From positions 1 to 5,098 of the forward strand of contig DYHU01000267.1 in assembly GCA_020724025.1 (NCBI GenBank): DNA of 5,098 nt, read 5' to 3'. This stretch comes from Syntrophorhabdus sp. (GTDB taxonomy: Bacteria > Desulfobacterota > BSN033 > UBA1163). Below, in pieces: positions 1 to 5,098 of this stretch (within the stretch, counting starts at the first letter, position 1; every line of letters starts with the position of its first letter). A program made the translations under genes and the position numbers. The notes beneath the pieces are model-generated. The model searched no databases, was not told where the DNA came from, and saw only the letters and a list, made by a program, of their open reading frames with translations.

Positions 1-4
1 TAAC

Positions 5-2269
5 GTGATCGAGGATTCCATCAAAGAGAAGTTGAAACGGGAGATCATCGGGATTTTACTGGTCGCCATCGCCATCTTCCTTTTCCTCAGCCTGATTTCC
101 TTCGATCCGGCAGATCCATCCCTCTTCTCCTACTCCTCTCAAAAGGTGAAAGTGATTAACAACTGGATGGGGATTGTCGGGGCCTATGTCTCAGGCCTTC
201 TCTTCCAGGGGTTCGGATTTCCTTCTTTTCTCATCTCCTTCGTCCTCGGCTTCTATGCCTTCAGCTTCATCCTCCGCTGGGAGTGGAAGTATCCCCTGGT
301 CAAATTTGGGGGCTGGGCGGTCATCCTCCTGACCACTTCATCCCTCTTCAGTTTGTGGATGAAGCCCCTCCGGATTTACACAAAAGACCTCCTTGTGGGA
401 GGGTTTATCGGAGAAATCCTTTCGAGAACTCTGGTCCGATATTTTAACCTTCCAGGAGCCACGATCCTCTTCACCGTGATTTTGATCCTCGGTTTTGTTT
501 TGGGCACAGGTATCTCCTTTATTGGCGCCCTCCGCCGTCTGGGCAGTGGAATGGCCAAAATCATGGAGAAATTGAGCACGATGAAGATGGTCAGAAGGGA
601 GCAGACCGAGAGGGCAAAGAAGTTAGTGAAGCGGAAGCAGGAGAAAGGCGAGGTTAAAGGAGAGATCAAAGGGGCGGGAGAGGAACCGCGGGAAACTCCT
701 CCGGTCGTAGTTGTTGACAGATCAACGCCCTCGAAGAAACGGGAGGAGATCGTCGAACAGGGAGCCTTTGAATTTGCAGAGTCCGGGAAGGAGTTTCAAC
801 TTCCGCCTATCTCCCTTCTTGAAACTGAGACAGAGAAGAGGCAGAAGATCGACCGGGACAGCCTGGTCATGAACTCCCGTATCCTGGAGAAAAAGCTTCT
901 GGATTATGGGGTTGAGGGGCGTGTTGTGGAGGTGAGGCCCGGTCCGGTCATCACCGTCTATGAGTTTGAGCCCGCTGCCGGGGTAAAGGTCAGCCGGATC
1001 GTCAATCTCGCAGATGACCTGGCACTGGCTCTGAGTGCGGTGACGATTCGGATCGTCGCCCCCATTCCGGGAAAATCGGTGGTCGGAATCGAAGTGCCCA
1101 ATGCGGTCAGGGAGACGGTCTATCTCAAGGAGATCATCGATTCCGATTTGTTCCGGAACTCGAAATCGAAGCTCACCTTTGGAATCGGCAAAGATATTTC
1201 AGGAGAACCCTTTGTCTTCGATCTGGCCAGAATGCCCCATCTCCTGGTGGCCGGATCAACGGGGTCCGGCAAGAGCGTCTCCGTCAATTCGATGATTAGC
1301 AGTATCCTCTTCAAAGCCACTCCGGAAGAGGTCCGGTTCCTCATGATCGATCCCAAGATGCTGGAGCTCTCCGATTACGAAGGCATTCCCCATCTCCTCC
1401 TCCCTGTCGTCACCAACCCCAAGAAGGCGGCCATTGCCCTCAAGTGGCTGGTCGATGAGATGGAGCGGAGATATACGGTGCTGGCAGAGAAAGCGGTCAG
1501 AAATATTGAGCATTATCATCAGAAGATGGACAAGGAACTGAAAGAGAAAGGGAGGGTCTACAAGCGAAAAGGAGATACCCTGGAGGGAGATGAAAATAGG
1601 ACAGAAGAGAGGATGGAAAGGCTCCCCTATATTCTCGTGGTGATCGATGAACTGGCTGACCTGATGATGATCTCATCGAAGGAGGTGGAGGAGTCGATCA
1701 CGCGGCTTGCCCAGATGGCGAGGGCAGTGGGTATCCATCTTATTCTGGCCACCCAGAGACCCTCGGTCGATGTGCTCACGGGCCTCATCAAGGCCAATTT
1801 TCCCGCACGGATCTCTTTCCAGGTTACCTCCAAAGTCGATTCGAGGACGATTCTGGACACCATCGGCGCAGAACATCTCCTCGGATCAGGGGATATGCTC
1901 TTTCTCCCCCCTGGCAGCGCGAAATTGATACGCATCCATGGCGCCTTCATCTCCAGTGCGGAGACCAAGCGGGTCGTCGAATTTCTGAAAAAACAGGGGA
2001 AACCTTCTTATGAAACCTCGATCCTCATGGAGGTGAAGAAGGAGAAGGAGGCAGGGGGAGAGGATGATGAATATGATGAGAAGTATGATGAAGCCCTTGC
2101 CTTTGTGGCCGAGACCGGCCAGGCCTCGATCTCTCTTATCCAGAGGCGATTTCGAATCGGTTATAACCGGGCGGCCCGCATCATCGAAAAAATGGAAGGG
2201 GAAGGGGTGGTGGGGCCCTCGGACGGGGTCAAGCCGAGGGAGGTTTTGATTAAAAAGATTGAACATTAA
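5..2269 (+). CDS. ftsK: DNA translocase FtsK/SpoIIIE family
   Basis: Septum-associated, ATP-driven double-stranded DNA pump that clears and aligns sister chromosomes at division. The 754-residue product starts with a membrane domain: hydrophobic segments lie near residues 14-33, 54-70, 72-90, 100-118 and 152-173 (four or five helices), with the family-typical SFDPADPS just after the first. A charged linker covers about 180-280. The alpha domain is about 283-370. The RecA-like motor has Walker A GSTGSGKS (417-424, Lys423), Walker B ILVVIDE (543-549, Asp548-Glu549) and ATQRPSVDV (582-590). An acidic stretch precedes a C-terminal winged-helix gamma domain (about 694-750), which in E. coli FtsK reads KOPS DNA motifs. 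The length resembles Bacillus SpoIIIE (about 790) rather than E. coli FtsK (1329), mainly because the linker is short. The start is GTG; its ribosome site is outside the window, so an upstream start is possible. The TAA at 1-3 may end a preceding gene. Confidence 0.97.
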   Translation: MIEDSIKEKLKREIIGILLVAIAIFLFLSLISFDPADPSLFSYSSQKVKVINNWMGIVGAYVSGLLFQGFGFPSFLISFVLGFYAFSFILRWEWKYPLVKFGGWAVILLTTSSLFSLWMKPLRIYTKDLLVGGFIGEILSRTLVRYFNLPGATILFTVILILGFVLGTGISFIGALRRLGSGMAKIMEKLSTMKMVRREQTERAKKLVKRKQEKGEVKGEIKGAGEEPRETPPVVVVDRSTPSKKREEIVEQGAFEFAESGKEFQLPPISLLETETEKRQKIDRDSLVMNSRILEKKLLDYGVEGRVVEVRPGPVITVYEFEPAAGVKVSRIVNLADDLALALSAVTIRIVAPIPGKSVVGIEVPNAVRETVYLKEIIDSDLFRNSKSKLTFGIGKDISGEPFVFDLARMPHLLVAGSTGSGKSVSVNSMISSILFKATPEEVRFLMIDPKMLELSDYEGIPHLLLPVVTNPKKAAIALKWLVDEMERRYTVLAEKAVRNIEHYHQKMDKELKEKGRVYKRKGDTLEGDENRTEERMERLPYILVVIDELADLMMISSKEVEESITRLAQMARAVGIHLILATQRPSVDVLTGLIKANFPARISFQVTSKVDSRTILDTIGAEHLLGSGDMLFLPPGSAKLIRIHGAFISSAETKRVVEFLKKQGKPSYETSILMEVKKEKEAGGEDDEYDEKYDEALAFVAETGQASISLIQRRFRIGYNRAARIIEKMEGEGVVGPSDGVKPREVLIKKIEH

Positions 2270-2274
2270 GGAGG
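2268..2274 (+). promoter_or_regulatory. Shine-Dalgarno of lolA, overlapping ftsK stop
   Basis: AAGGAGG is a near-perfect anti-16S match, 5 nt before the GTG at 2280. Its first two bases are the last two of the ftsK TAA stop (2267-2269). This decides the lolA start in favour of GTG 2280 over the in-frame TTG at 2259, which has no such site. The overlap fits translational coupling of ftsK and lolA. Confidence 0.85.
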
Positions 2275-2279
2275 ATTGC

Positions 2280-2969
2280 GTGCAAAAGATTTCTCTTCTG
2301 ATCTGCTTTTCTTTTCTATTCGGTCTGGTCTTCTATTCGGCAGCCCTTGCGGCAACGGCTCAAACCATTCTGACAGATATCCAGAATCAATATGAGAAGA
2401 CGAATGACTTCGAAGCCAATTTTGCCCAGGAATATATCGGGAAGGTGATGCGGCAGTCGCAGAAAGGGGAGGGGAAGGTCTATTTTAAGAAGAAGGGGAT
2501 GATGCGCTGGGACTATCGCCTTCCAAACCAGAAACTGATCTCGGACGGACAGACCCTCTGGTTTTATCAGCCCGAGGAGAATCAAGTTCTCATCTCCCAT
2601 GCTGACAAGATGATCAAAGAATTTGGATTTCTGGTCGGGGAGGGAGATCTGAGACGGGATTTCAAACTTCTGAATATTAACGAATCCCCTTCCCAGAAGG
2701 AAGATCAAATCGTAATAGAAATCACCCCGAAGGAATCCCATCCGGCCGTATCGAAGCTGTCATTGACCGTTGACAAGAAGACCTACTTTGTGATTCAGGT
2801 GGATGTCTTTGATGGTCTGGGAAATGTGACGCGAACCCGCTTTACGGAAATGAAAACGAACATAAATCTCTCCGGTTCCTTCTTCCAGTTTAAAGTCCCA
2901 CCCGGCACAGAGATCATCAGGATGCAGGAATCCTCTTCTCCGGGCGGGAAAGGGCCCCAGAAGAAATAG
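2280..2969 (+). CDS. lolA: Outer-membrane lipoprotein carrier LolA
   Basis: Periplasmic chaperone that takes lipoproteins from the inner-membrane LolCDE exporter and delivers them to the outer membrane. From the GTG start the protein has 229 residues. Residues 1-24 form a Sec signal peptide (Lys3, a hydrophobic core, then A-L-A before the likely cut at 24/25). The mature part shows LolA-family features: FEANFAQ (44-50), where the family has F-x-A-x-F-x-Q; then RWDY (76-79), P82, SDGQTLWFY (88-96) and QV (102-103), the usual RWxYxxP...SDGxxLWxYxP..QV block; and FKVPPGTEII near the C-terminus. The last residues are a short polar, basic tail. Length is normal for the family. It lies 10 nt after ftsK, the same pairing as in E. 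coli (ftsK-lolA), which supports the call. Overall sequence similarity to E. coli LolA appears low, so a wider LolA-like function remains possible. Confidence 0.9.
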   Translation: MQKISLLICFSFLFGLVFYSAALAATAQTILTDIQNQYEKTNDFEANFAQEYIGKVMRQSQKGEGKVYFKKKGMMRWDYRLPNQKLISDGQTLWFYQPEENQVLISHADKMIKEFGFLVGEGDLRRDFKLLNINESPSQKEDQIVIEITPKESHPAVSKLSLTVDKKTYFVIQVDVFDGLGNVTRTRFTEMKTNINLSGSFFQFKVPPGTEIIRMQESSSPGGKGPQKK

Positions 2970-2973
2970 AATC

Positions 2974-3768
2974 ATGCCACTCTTCACAACCCAGGCCATT
3001 GTCATTCGCTCCCTCAATTATGGGGAGTCCGATAAGATCGTCACCTTCTTCACCAGAGATTTCGGAAAACTGAAGGGGATCGCCAAGGGGGCGAGAAGGA
3101 GCAAGAGACGGTTTCAGAATGTCCTTGGCCTCTTTTCACATCTCCGTCTCATCTTTTTCGACCGGGAAGGAATGAGCCTGGCGAGGGTGGAGAGTGGCGA
3201 TATCCTCCATGCCTTTCCAAACATCAGGGAGAACCTGAGGAAGATCTATTATGGAAATTACTACCTGGAGTTGATCAATGAAATGGCAGGAGAGAGGGAG
3301 ACAAACCGTGAAGCGTTTGATCTTCTGCTCTCTTTCTTATCGGATATTGAAGCGATAGAACCAATGGAAGAGCAGTTAAGAATGTTTGAGATACGGATGC
3401 TCTCCCTTTTCGGGTACCGTCCCAATCTGGCCCGGTGCGGTTTATGTAAACGGGGCTGGGAGGAGATAAAAGAGGTTCCCTCTGTTTTTTTCTCCCTTGA
3501 AAGAGGGACGCTGGTTTGTGACAGGTGTTCGAAAAACGGAGAAAGGTTCCTTCCCCTCTCGCTGGGAACCGCCCGGTTAATCGACCAGGTCTCGCAGATG
3601 GAACTGACAAAACTCCGCAGGCTCAGGTTCACGTCTCAGGCCCTTGCAGAGAGCCGGGAACTCCTTCCCAGATTCATCACCCACCAATTGGGAAAAGAGT
3701 TAAAATCGCTGAGGGCCTTAAAAATAATTCCCCCAGCTCCCCCCTTTCGTAAAGAGGCTGTGTCGTAA
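2974..3768 (+). CDS. recO: DNA repair protein RecO with a repeat-derived C-terminus
   Basis: Cytoplasmic recombination mediator of the RecFOR pathway. It binds single-stranded DNA and SSB, anneals strands and, with RecR, loads RecA at gaps. The 264-residue product has the N-terminal OB-fold pattern (about 1-80): QAIVIRSLNYGESDKIVTFF, then GKLKGIAKGARRSKRRF at 31-47. A helical domain follows, with a four-cysteine zinc-site pattern: Cys155 and Cys158 in CGLC, Cys182 and Cys185 in CDRC. Many but not all RecO proteins carry such a site. The ATG is 4 nt after the lolA stop; only a weak AGAAG (2959-2963) precedes it, so coupling to lolA translation is likely. Residues 251-264 (IIPPAPPFRKEAVS) do not look like RecO and are encoded by the left end of an intergenic repeat (3726-3954), which also supplies the TAA. 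The core of about 250 residues is normal length. recO before glyQ-glyS is also seen in Bacillus subtilis. Confidence 0.95.
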   Translation: MPLFTTQAIVIRSLNYGESDKIVTFFTRDFGKLKGIAKGARRSKRRFQNVLGLFSHLRLIFFDREGMSLARVESGDILHAFPNIRENLRKIYYGNYYLELINEMAGERETNREAFDLLLSFLSDIEAIEPMEEQLRMFEIRMLSLFGYRPNLARCGLCKRGWEEIKEVPSVFFSLERGTLVCDRCSKNGERFLPLSLGTARLIDQVSQMELTKLRRLRFTSQALAESRELLPRFITHQLGKELKSLRALKIIPPAPPFRKEAVS

Positions 3769-3954
3769 TAGGGGAAATGGTCAAAAATGTCATGCTGAAC
3801 CTTGTGCTGAACTTGATTCAGCATTGTTTCAGCATCTAATAGAATTAAATACTTACGAGACCCTGAACCAACCCATGAAACAAGTTCAGGGCATGGTTCA
3901 GGGTGACAAAAAGAGGGTTACAACACAGTCTCAAAGGGCGGGTAGGGGGGATTT
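3726..3954. repeat. Composite nested inverted-repeat (MITE-like) element
   Basis: Three layers of inverted repeat share one centre. Outer: 3726-3747 against 3933-3954, C-rich on the left and G-rich on the right, matching at about 16 of 22 positions. Middle: 3754-3768 (GAGGCTGTGTCGTAA) against 3918-3932, whose reverse complement is GAGACTGTGTTGTAA, 13 of 15. Inner: 3788-3837 against 3858-3908. The two halves are separated by 20 AT-rich bases (3838-3857). No transposase lies inside and no target-site duplication is obvious. The element takes in the last 14 codons of recO and ends 9 bp before a predicted glyQ promoter. It looks like a non-autonomous mobile or REP-type repeat, possibly one element inserted in another. 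Copies elsewhere in the genome are expected but cannot be seen here. Confidence 0.75.
3788..3908. repeat. Inner palindromic repeat, TGTCA...TGACA, two hairpin arms
   Basis: The ends TGTCATGCTGAAC (3788-3800) and GTTCAGGGTGACA (3896-3908) are inverted copies at 11 of 13 positions. Each arm folds on its own as a hairpin within a hairpin. Left arm: outer ATGCTGAA/TTCAGCAT (3792-3799 with 3828-3835), inner TGCTGAA/TTCAGCA (3805-3811 with 3817-3823, loop CTTGA). Right arm: outer ACCCTGAACCA/TGGTTCAGGGT, 11 perfect pairs (3860-3870 with 3894-3904), inner CCC(A)TGAA/TTCAGGG (3872-3879 with 3885-3891, loop ACAAG). The general design, hairpins around CTGAAC..GTTCAG inside TGTCA/TGACA ends, resembles dispersed palindromic repeats of many bacterial genomes. 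Transcribed, it would be strongly structured and could act as an mRNA 3' end stabiliser for recO, which is inference. Confidence 0.8.
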
Positions 3955-3962
3955 GAATGATA

Positions 3963-3992
3963 TTGACATCCAATCGTTGAAAGTGATACATC
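3963..3992 (+). promoter_or_regulatory. Candidate sigma-70-type promoter for glyQ
   Basis: A perfect -35 TTGACA (3963-3968) is followed after 18 bp by TACATC (3987-3992). That is a weak -10 by itself (3 of 6), but it has an upstream TG (3984-3985) in the extended -10 position. Initiation near 4000 would give a leader of roughly 25 nt for glyQ. The site lies 9 bp outside the right end of the repeat. No other comparable promoter is visible between recO and glyQ. Confidence 0.45.
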
Positions 3993-4023
3993 CTACTCCG
4001 TTACAAGGACTGAAGGAGAAACA

Positions 4024-4893
4024 ATGGATTTTCAGGAACTCATCTTCTCCCTGGAGAGATTCTGGGCGGACCAGGGCTGTGTGATTCAGCAGCCCTATGA
4101 TATCGAAGTGGGCGCAGGAACTTTTAACCCTGCCACCTTTCTCAGGGTCCTTGGCCCTGAACCCTGGAGGGTCGCCTATGTGGAGCCCTCCCGTCGTCCC
4201 ACCGATGGCCGATACGGAGAGAATCCCAATCGCCTCCAGCACTATTATCAATACCAGGTCATCATCAAACCCTCTCCCATCGATATTCAGGAGATCTATC
4301 TCAAGAGCCTGAAGTCTTTCGGCATCGATCCTGTCGGCCATGATATCCGCTTCGTGGAGGATGACTGGGAGTCTCCCACCCTGGGTGCATGGGGATTGGG
4401 CTGGGAGGTCTGGCTCGACGGAATGGAGATCACCCAGTTCACCTATTTTCAGCAGGCGGGCGGAATCGAGCTGAGCCCCATCCCCGCGGAGATCACCTAC
4501 GGCATTGAGCGGATCGCGATGTATCTTCAGGGCGTGGAAAATGTCTACGACCTCGAATGGACCAGGGGAATCAAGTATGGCGATGTCCATCATCGGGGTG
4601 AGGTGGAATTTTCAACATACAATTTCGAGGAGGCGGATGTGGAAATGCTCTTTCGCCTCTTTGAGATGTATGAGAAAGAGGCAAAGAGATTGGTTGAGAA
4701 AGGCCTCGTCTTTCCGGCCTACGATTATTGTTTGAAGACCTCCCACGCCTTCAACCTTCTCGATGCCCGGGGCGCGATCAGCGTCACCGAAAGAATGGGC
4801 TATATCCTGAGGGTGAGGACCCTGGCGAGATTGTGCGCGGAAGGGTATCTCAAACAGAGAGAAGAGATGGGGTTTCCGCTTCTGAAAAAATGA
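4024..4893 (+). CDS. glyQ: Glycyl-tRNA synthetase alpha subunit
   Basis: Catalytic subunit of the alpha2beta2 class II glycyl-tRNA synthetase, which activates glycine with ATP and charges tRNA-Gly in the cytoplasm together with the GlyS beta subunit. The 289-residue protein aligns almost throughout with E. coli GlyQ (303 residues) from memory. Visible blocks are VGAGTFNP (29-36), the motif 2 region [20 protein letters not shown] (52-71) continuing into [34 protein letters not shown] (110-129), [11 protein letters not shown] (137-147), motif 3 [12 protein letters not shown] (156-167, Arg163), and the C-terminal [15 protein letters not shown] (243-257). The ATG is preceded by AAGGAG (4013-4018) with a 5-nt spacer. 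The gene is intact and ends in TGA. It follows recO after 255 nt filled mostly by a repeat, so its own promoter is likely. glyS follows after an unusually long 164-nt gap. Confidence 0.98.
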   Translation: MDFQELIFSLERFWADQGCVIQQPYDIEVGAGTFNPATFLRVLGPEPWRVAYVEPSRRPTDGRYGENPNRLQHYYQYQVIIKPSPIDIQEIYLKSLKSFGIDPVGHDIRFVEDDWESPTLGAWGLGWEVWLDGMEITQFTYFQQAGGIELSPIPAEITYGIERIAMYLQGVENVYDLEWTRGIKYGDVHHRGEVEFSTYNFEEADVEMLFRLFEMYEKEAKRLVEKGLVFPAYDYCLKTSHAFNLLDARGAISVTERMGYILRVRTLARLCAEGYLKQREEMGFPLLKK

Positions 4894-4901
4894 CCTTCTT
4901 A

Positions 4902-4940
4902 CACCCTCTCCCCAGGCGGGAGAGGGTGGGGGTGAGGGGG
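4902..4940 (+). repeat. G/C-rich hairpin repeat with G-quadruplex motif
   Basis: CACCCTCTCCC (4902-4912) and GGGAGAGGGTG (4918-4928) form a perfect 11-bp stem with loop CAGGC. The right arm runs into further G runs, so 4918-4940 holds four runs of at least three G (4918-4920, 4924-4926, 4928-4932, 4936-4940) separated by 3, 1 and 3 bases, a canonical quadruplex pattern on the mRNA-sense strand. Such CCCTCTCCC-type hairpins are common dispersed intergenic repeats. No T-tract follows, so it is not a standard intrinsic terminator. Confidence 0.7.
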
Positions 4941-4950
4941 CTTATACCAT

Positions 4951-4990
4951 GACCACCCCCACCTCAATCCTCCCCCGTCAAGGGGGAGGA
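4951..4990 (+). repeat. Second G/C-rich hairpin repeat before glyS
   Basis: TCCTCCCCC (4968-4976) pairs perfectly with GGGGGAGGA (4982-4990) around loop GTCAA. The preceding CACCCCCACC (4954-4963) is an exact inverted copy of GGTGGGGGTG (4925-4934) in the first repeat, so an alternative 10-bp stem could form that excludes the first hairpin. No T-run follows closely. It looks like a separate dispersed repeat family placed next to the first. Confidence 0.65.
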
Positions 4991-5021
4991 TAATACTTGA
5001 TTATTTTCAACGTTCGAGGGT

Positions 5022-5039
5022 GACGATGCCATCATCGTC
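5022..5039 (+). other. Small hairpin in the glyS leader
   Basis: GACGAT (5022-5027) and ATCGTC (5034-5039) can pair as a 6-bp stem with loop GCCATC, ending 9 nt before the glyS Shine-Dalgarno. The stem is short and may be chance; no known regulatory class is recognised. The rest of 4991-5057 shows no gene. Confidence 0.25.
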
Positions 5040-5057
5040 GGTGAGAATGGAGTTGAC

Positions 5058-5098
5058 ATGAAAGAGCTGCTTTTGGAGATCGGGACGGAGGAGATACC
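5058..5098 (+). CDS. glyS: Glycyl-tRNA synthetase beta subunit, 5' end only
   Basis: The first 13 codons (MKELLLEIGTEEI) are present and the window then ends. The LLxEIGTEE(I/L)P start is the hallmark of GlyS (E. coli begins MSEKTFLVEIGTEELP), the subunit that binds tRNA-Gly and is needed with GlyQ for charging. The ATG has GGAG at 5049-5052 with a 5-nt spacer (TTGAC). The position directly after glyQ supports the call. The 164-nt gap from the glyQ stop is longer than the few bases common for this pair and contains two repeats. Whether the gene is intact beyond the window is unknown. Confidence 0.93.
   Translation, partial: MKELLLEIGTEEI

Noticed and set aside
1886..2266. 126-codon minus-strand frame inside the ftsK 3' end
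   Set aside because: Antisense to the conserved motor and gamma domains, low-complexity composition, no domain recognised.
2259..2281. TTG at 2259 as the lolA start, giving seven extra residues
   Set aside because: It overlaps ftsK, lacks a ribosome site and puts acidic residues before the signal peptide; GTG 2280 has AAGGAGG at ideal spacing.
2280..2351. LolA as a lipoprotein because of Cys9 in the signal region
   Set aside because: The residue before Cys is Ile, not Gly/Ala/Ser, and it lies at the start of the hydrophobic core; an A-L-A signal peptidase I site at 22-24 fits better.
3788..3908. CRISPR array
   Set aside because: The repeated units are inverted, not direct, and there are no regular spacers or cas genes.
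3769..4023. T-box or other riboswitch controlling glyQ
   Set aside because: No T-box core sequence, specifier stem or antiterminator/terminator pair seen; the space is occupied by the repeat and a short leader.
3824..4084. 86-codon plus-strand frame between recO and glyQ
   Set aside because: It consists of translated repeat and then out-of-frame glyQ; no ribosome site or domain.
3931..4593. 220-codon open frame on the minus strand
   Set aside because: It lies antisense to the highly conserved glyQ and runs into the repeat; no recognisable domain or ribosome site. It is a by-product of glyQ codon use.
4728..4952. 74-codon plus-strand frame across the glyQ end
   Set aside because: Out of frame with glyQ and then translated G/C-rich repeat (the HPLPRRERVGVRG type seen in spurious annotations).
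4989..4994. GATAAT as a -10 box for a separate glyS promoter
   Set aside because: The -10 match is good but no -35-like hexamer lies 16-18 bp upstream; the region is inside a hairpin repeat.
4902..5007. Intrinsic terminators after glyQ
   Set aside because: Hairpins at 4902-4928 and 4968-4990 are strong but neither is followed directly by a T-run; TTATTTT at 5001-5007 starts 10 nt too late.
5012..5098. Minus-strand frame reading NSILTDDDGIVTLER before a stop, entering glyS
   Set aside because: It runs antisense through the conserved glyS start, and no family is recognised; most likely chance.

Overview
The window is ordinary chromosomal housekeeping DNA from a Gram-negative-type (diderm) bacterium. 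A lolA gene implies an outer membrane with lipoprotein trafficking, and the glycyl-tRNA synthetase is the two-gene alpha2beta2 bacterial type. The mix of neighbours (ftsK-lolA as in Escherichia coli, recO-glyQ-glyS as in Bacillus subtilis), the moderate GC content and the dense G/C-run intergenic repeats suggest an uncultured member of the former Deltaproteobacteria (Desulfobacterota) or a related phylum. That placement is inference and cannot be fixed from 5 kb.

Layout, all on the + strand. (1) 5-2269: ftsK, a membrane-anchored DNA translocase of SpoIIIE-like length. (2) 2280-2969: lolA, a periplasmic lipoprotein carrier, whose Shine-Dalgarno overlaps the ftsK stop. (3) 2974-3768: recO, the recombination mediator, 4 nt after lolA. 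These three genes look like one transcription unit. (4) 3726-3954: a 229-bp nested inverted-repeat element that fills most of the recO-glyQ gap and also encodes the last 14 residues and the stop of RecO. (5) 3963-3992: a plausible glyQ promoter directly beside the repeat. (6) 4024-4893: glyQ, the glycyl-tRNA synthetase alpha subunit. (7) 4894-5057: an unusually long glyQ-glyS gap with two different G/C-rich hairpin repeats and a G-quadruplex motif. (8) 5058 to the window end: the first 13 codons of glyS, the beta subunit.

The genes serve separate core functions: chromosome segregation at the septum, outer-membrane lipoprotein delivery, recombinational repair and tRNA charging. They are joined by conserved gene order rather than one pathway. 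I found no new multi-gene system. The unusual content is intergenic: a layered palindromic element with stem-preserving differences between its two arms, its capture as coding sequence by recO, and a second repeat cluster splitting the glyQ/glyS pair.
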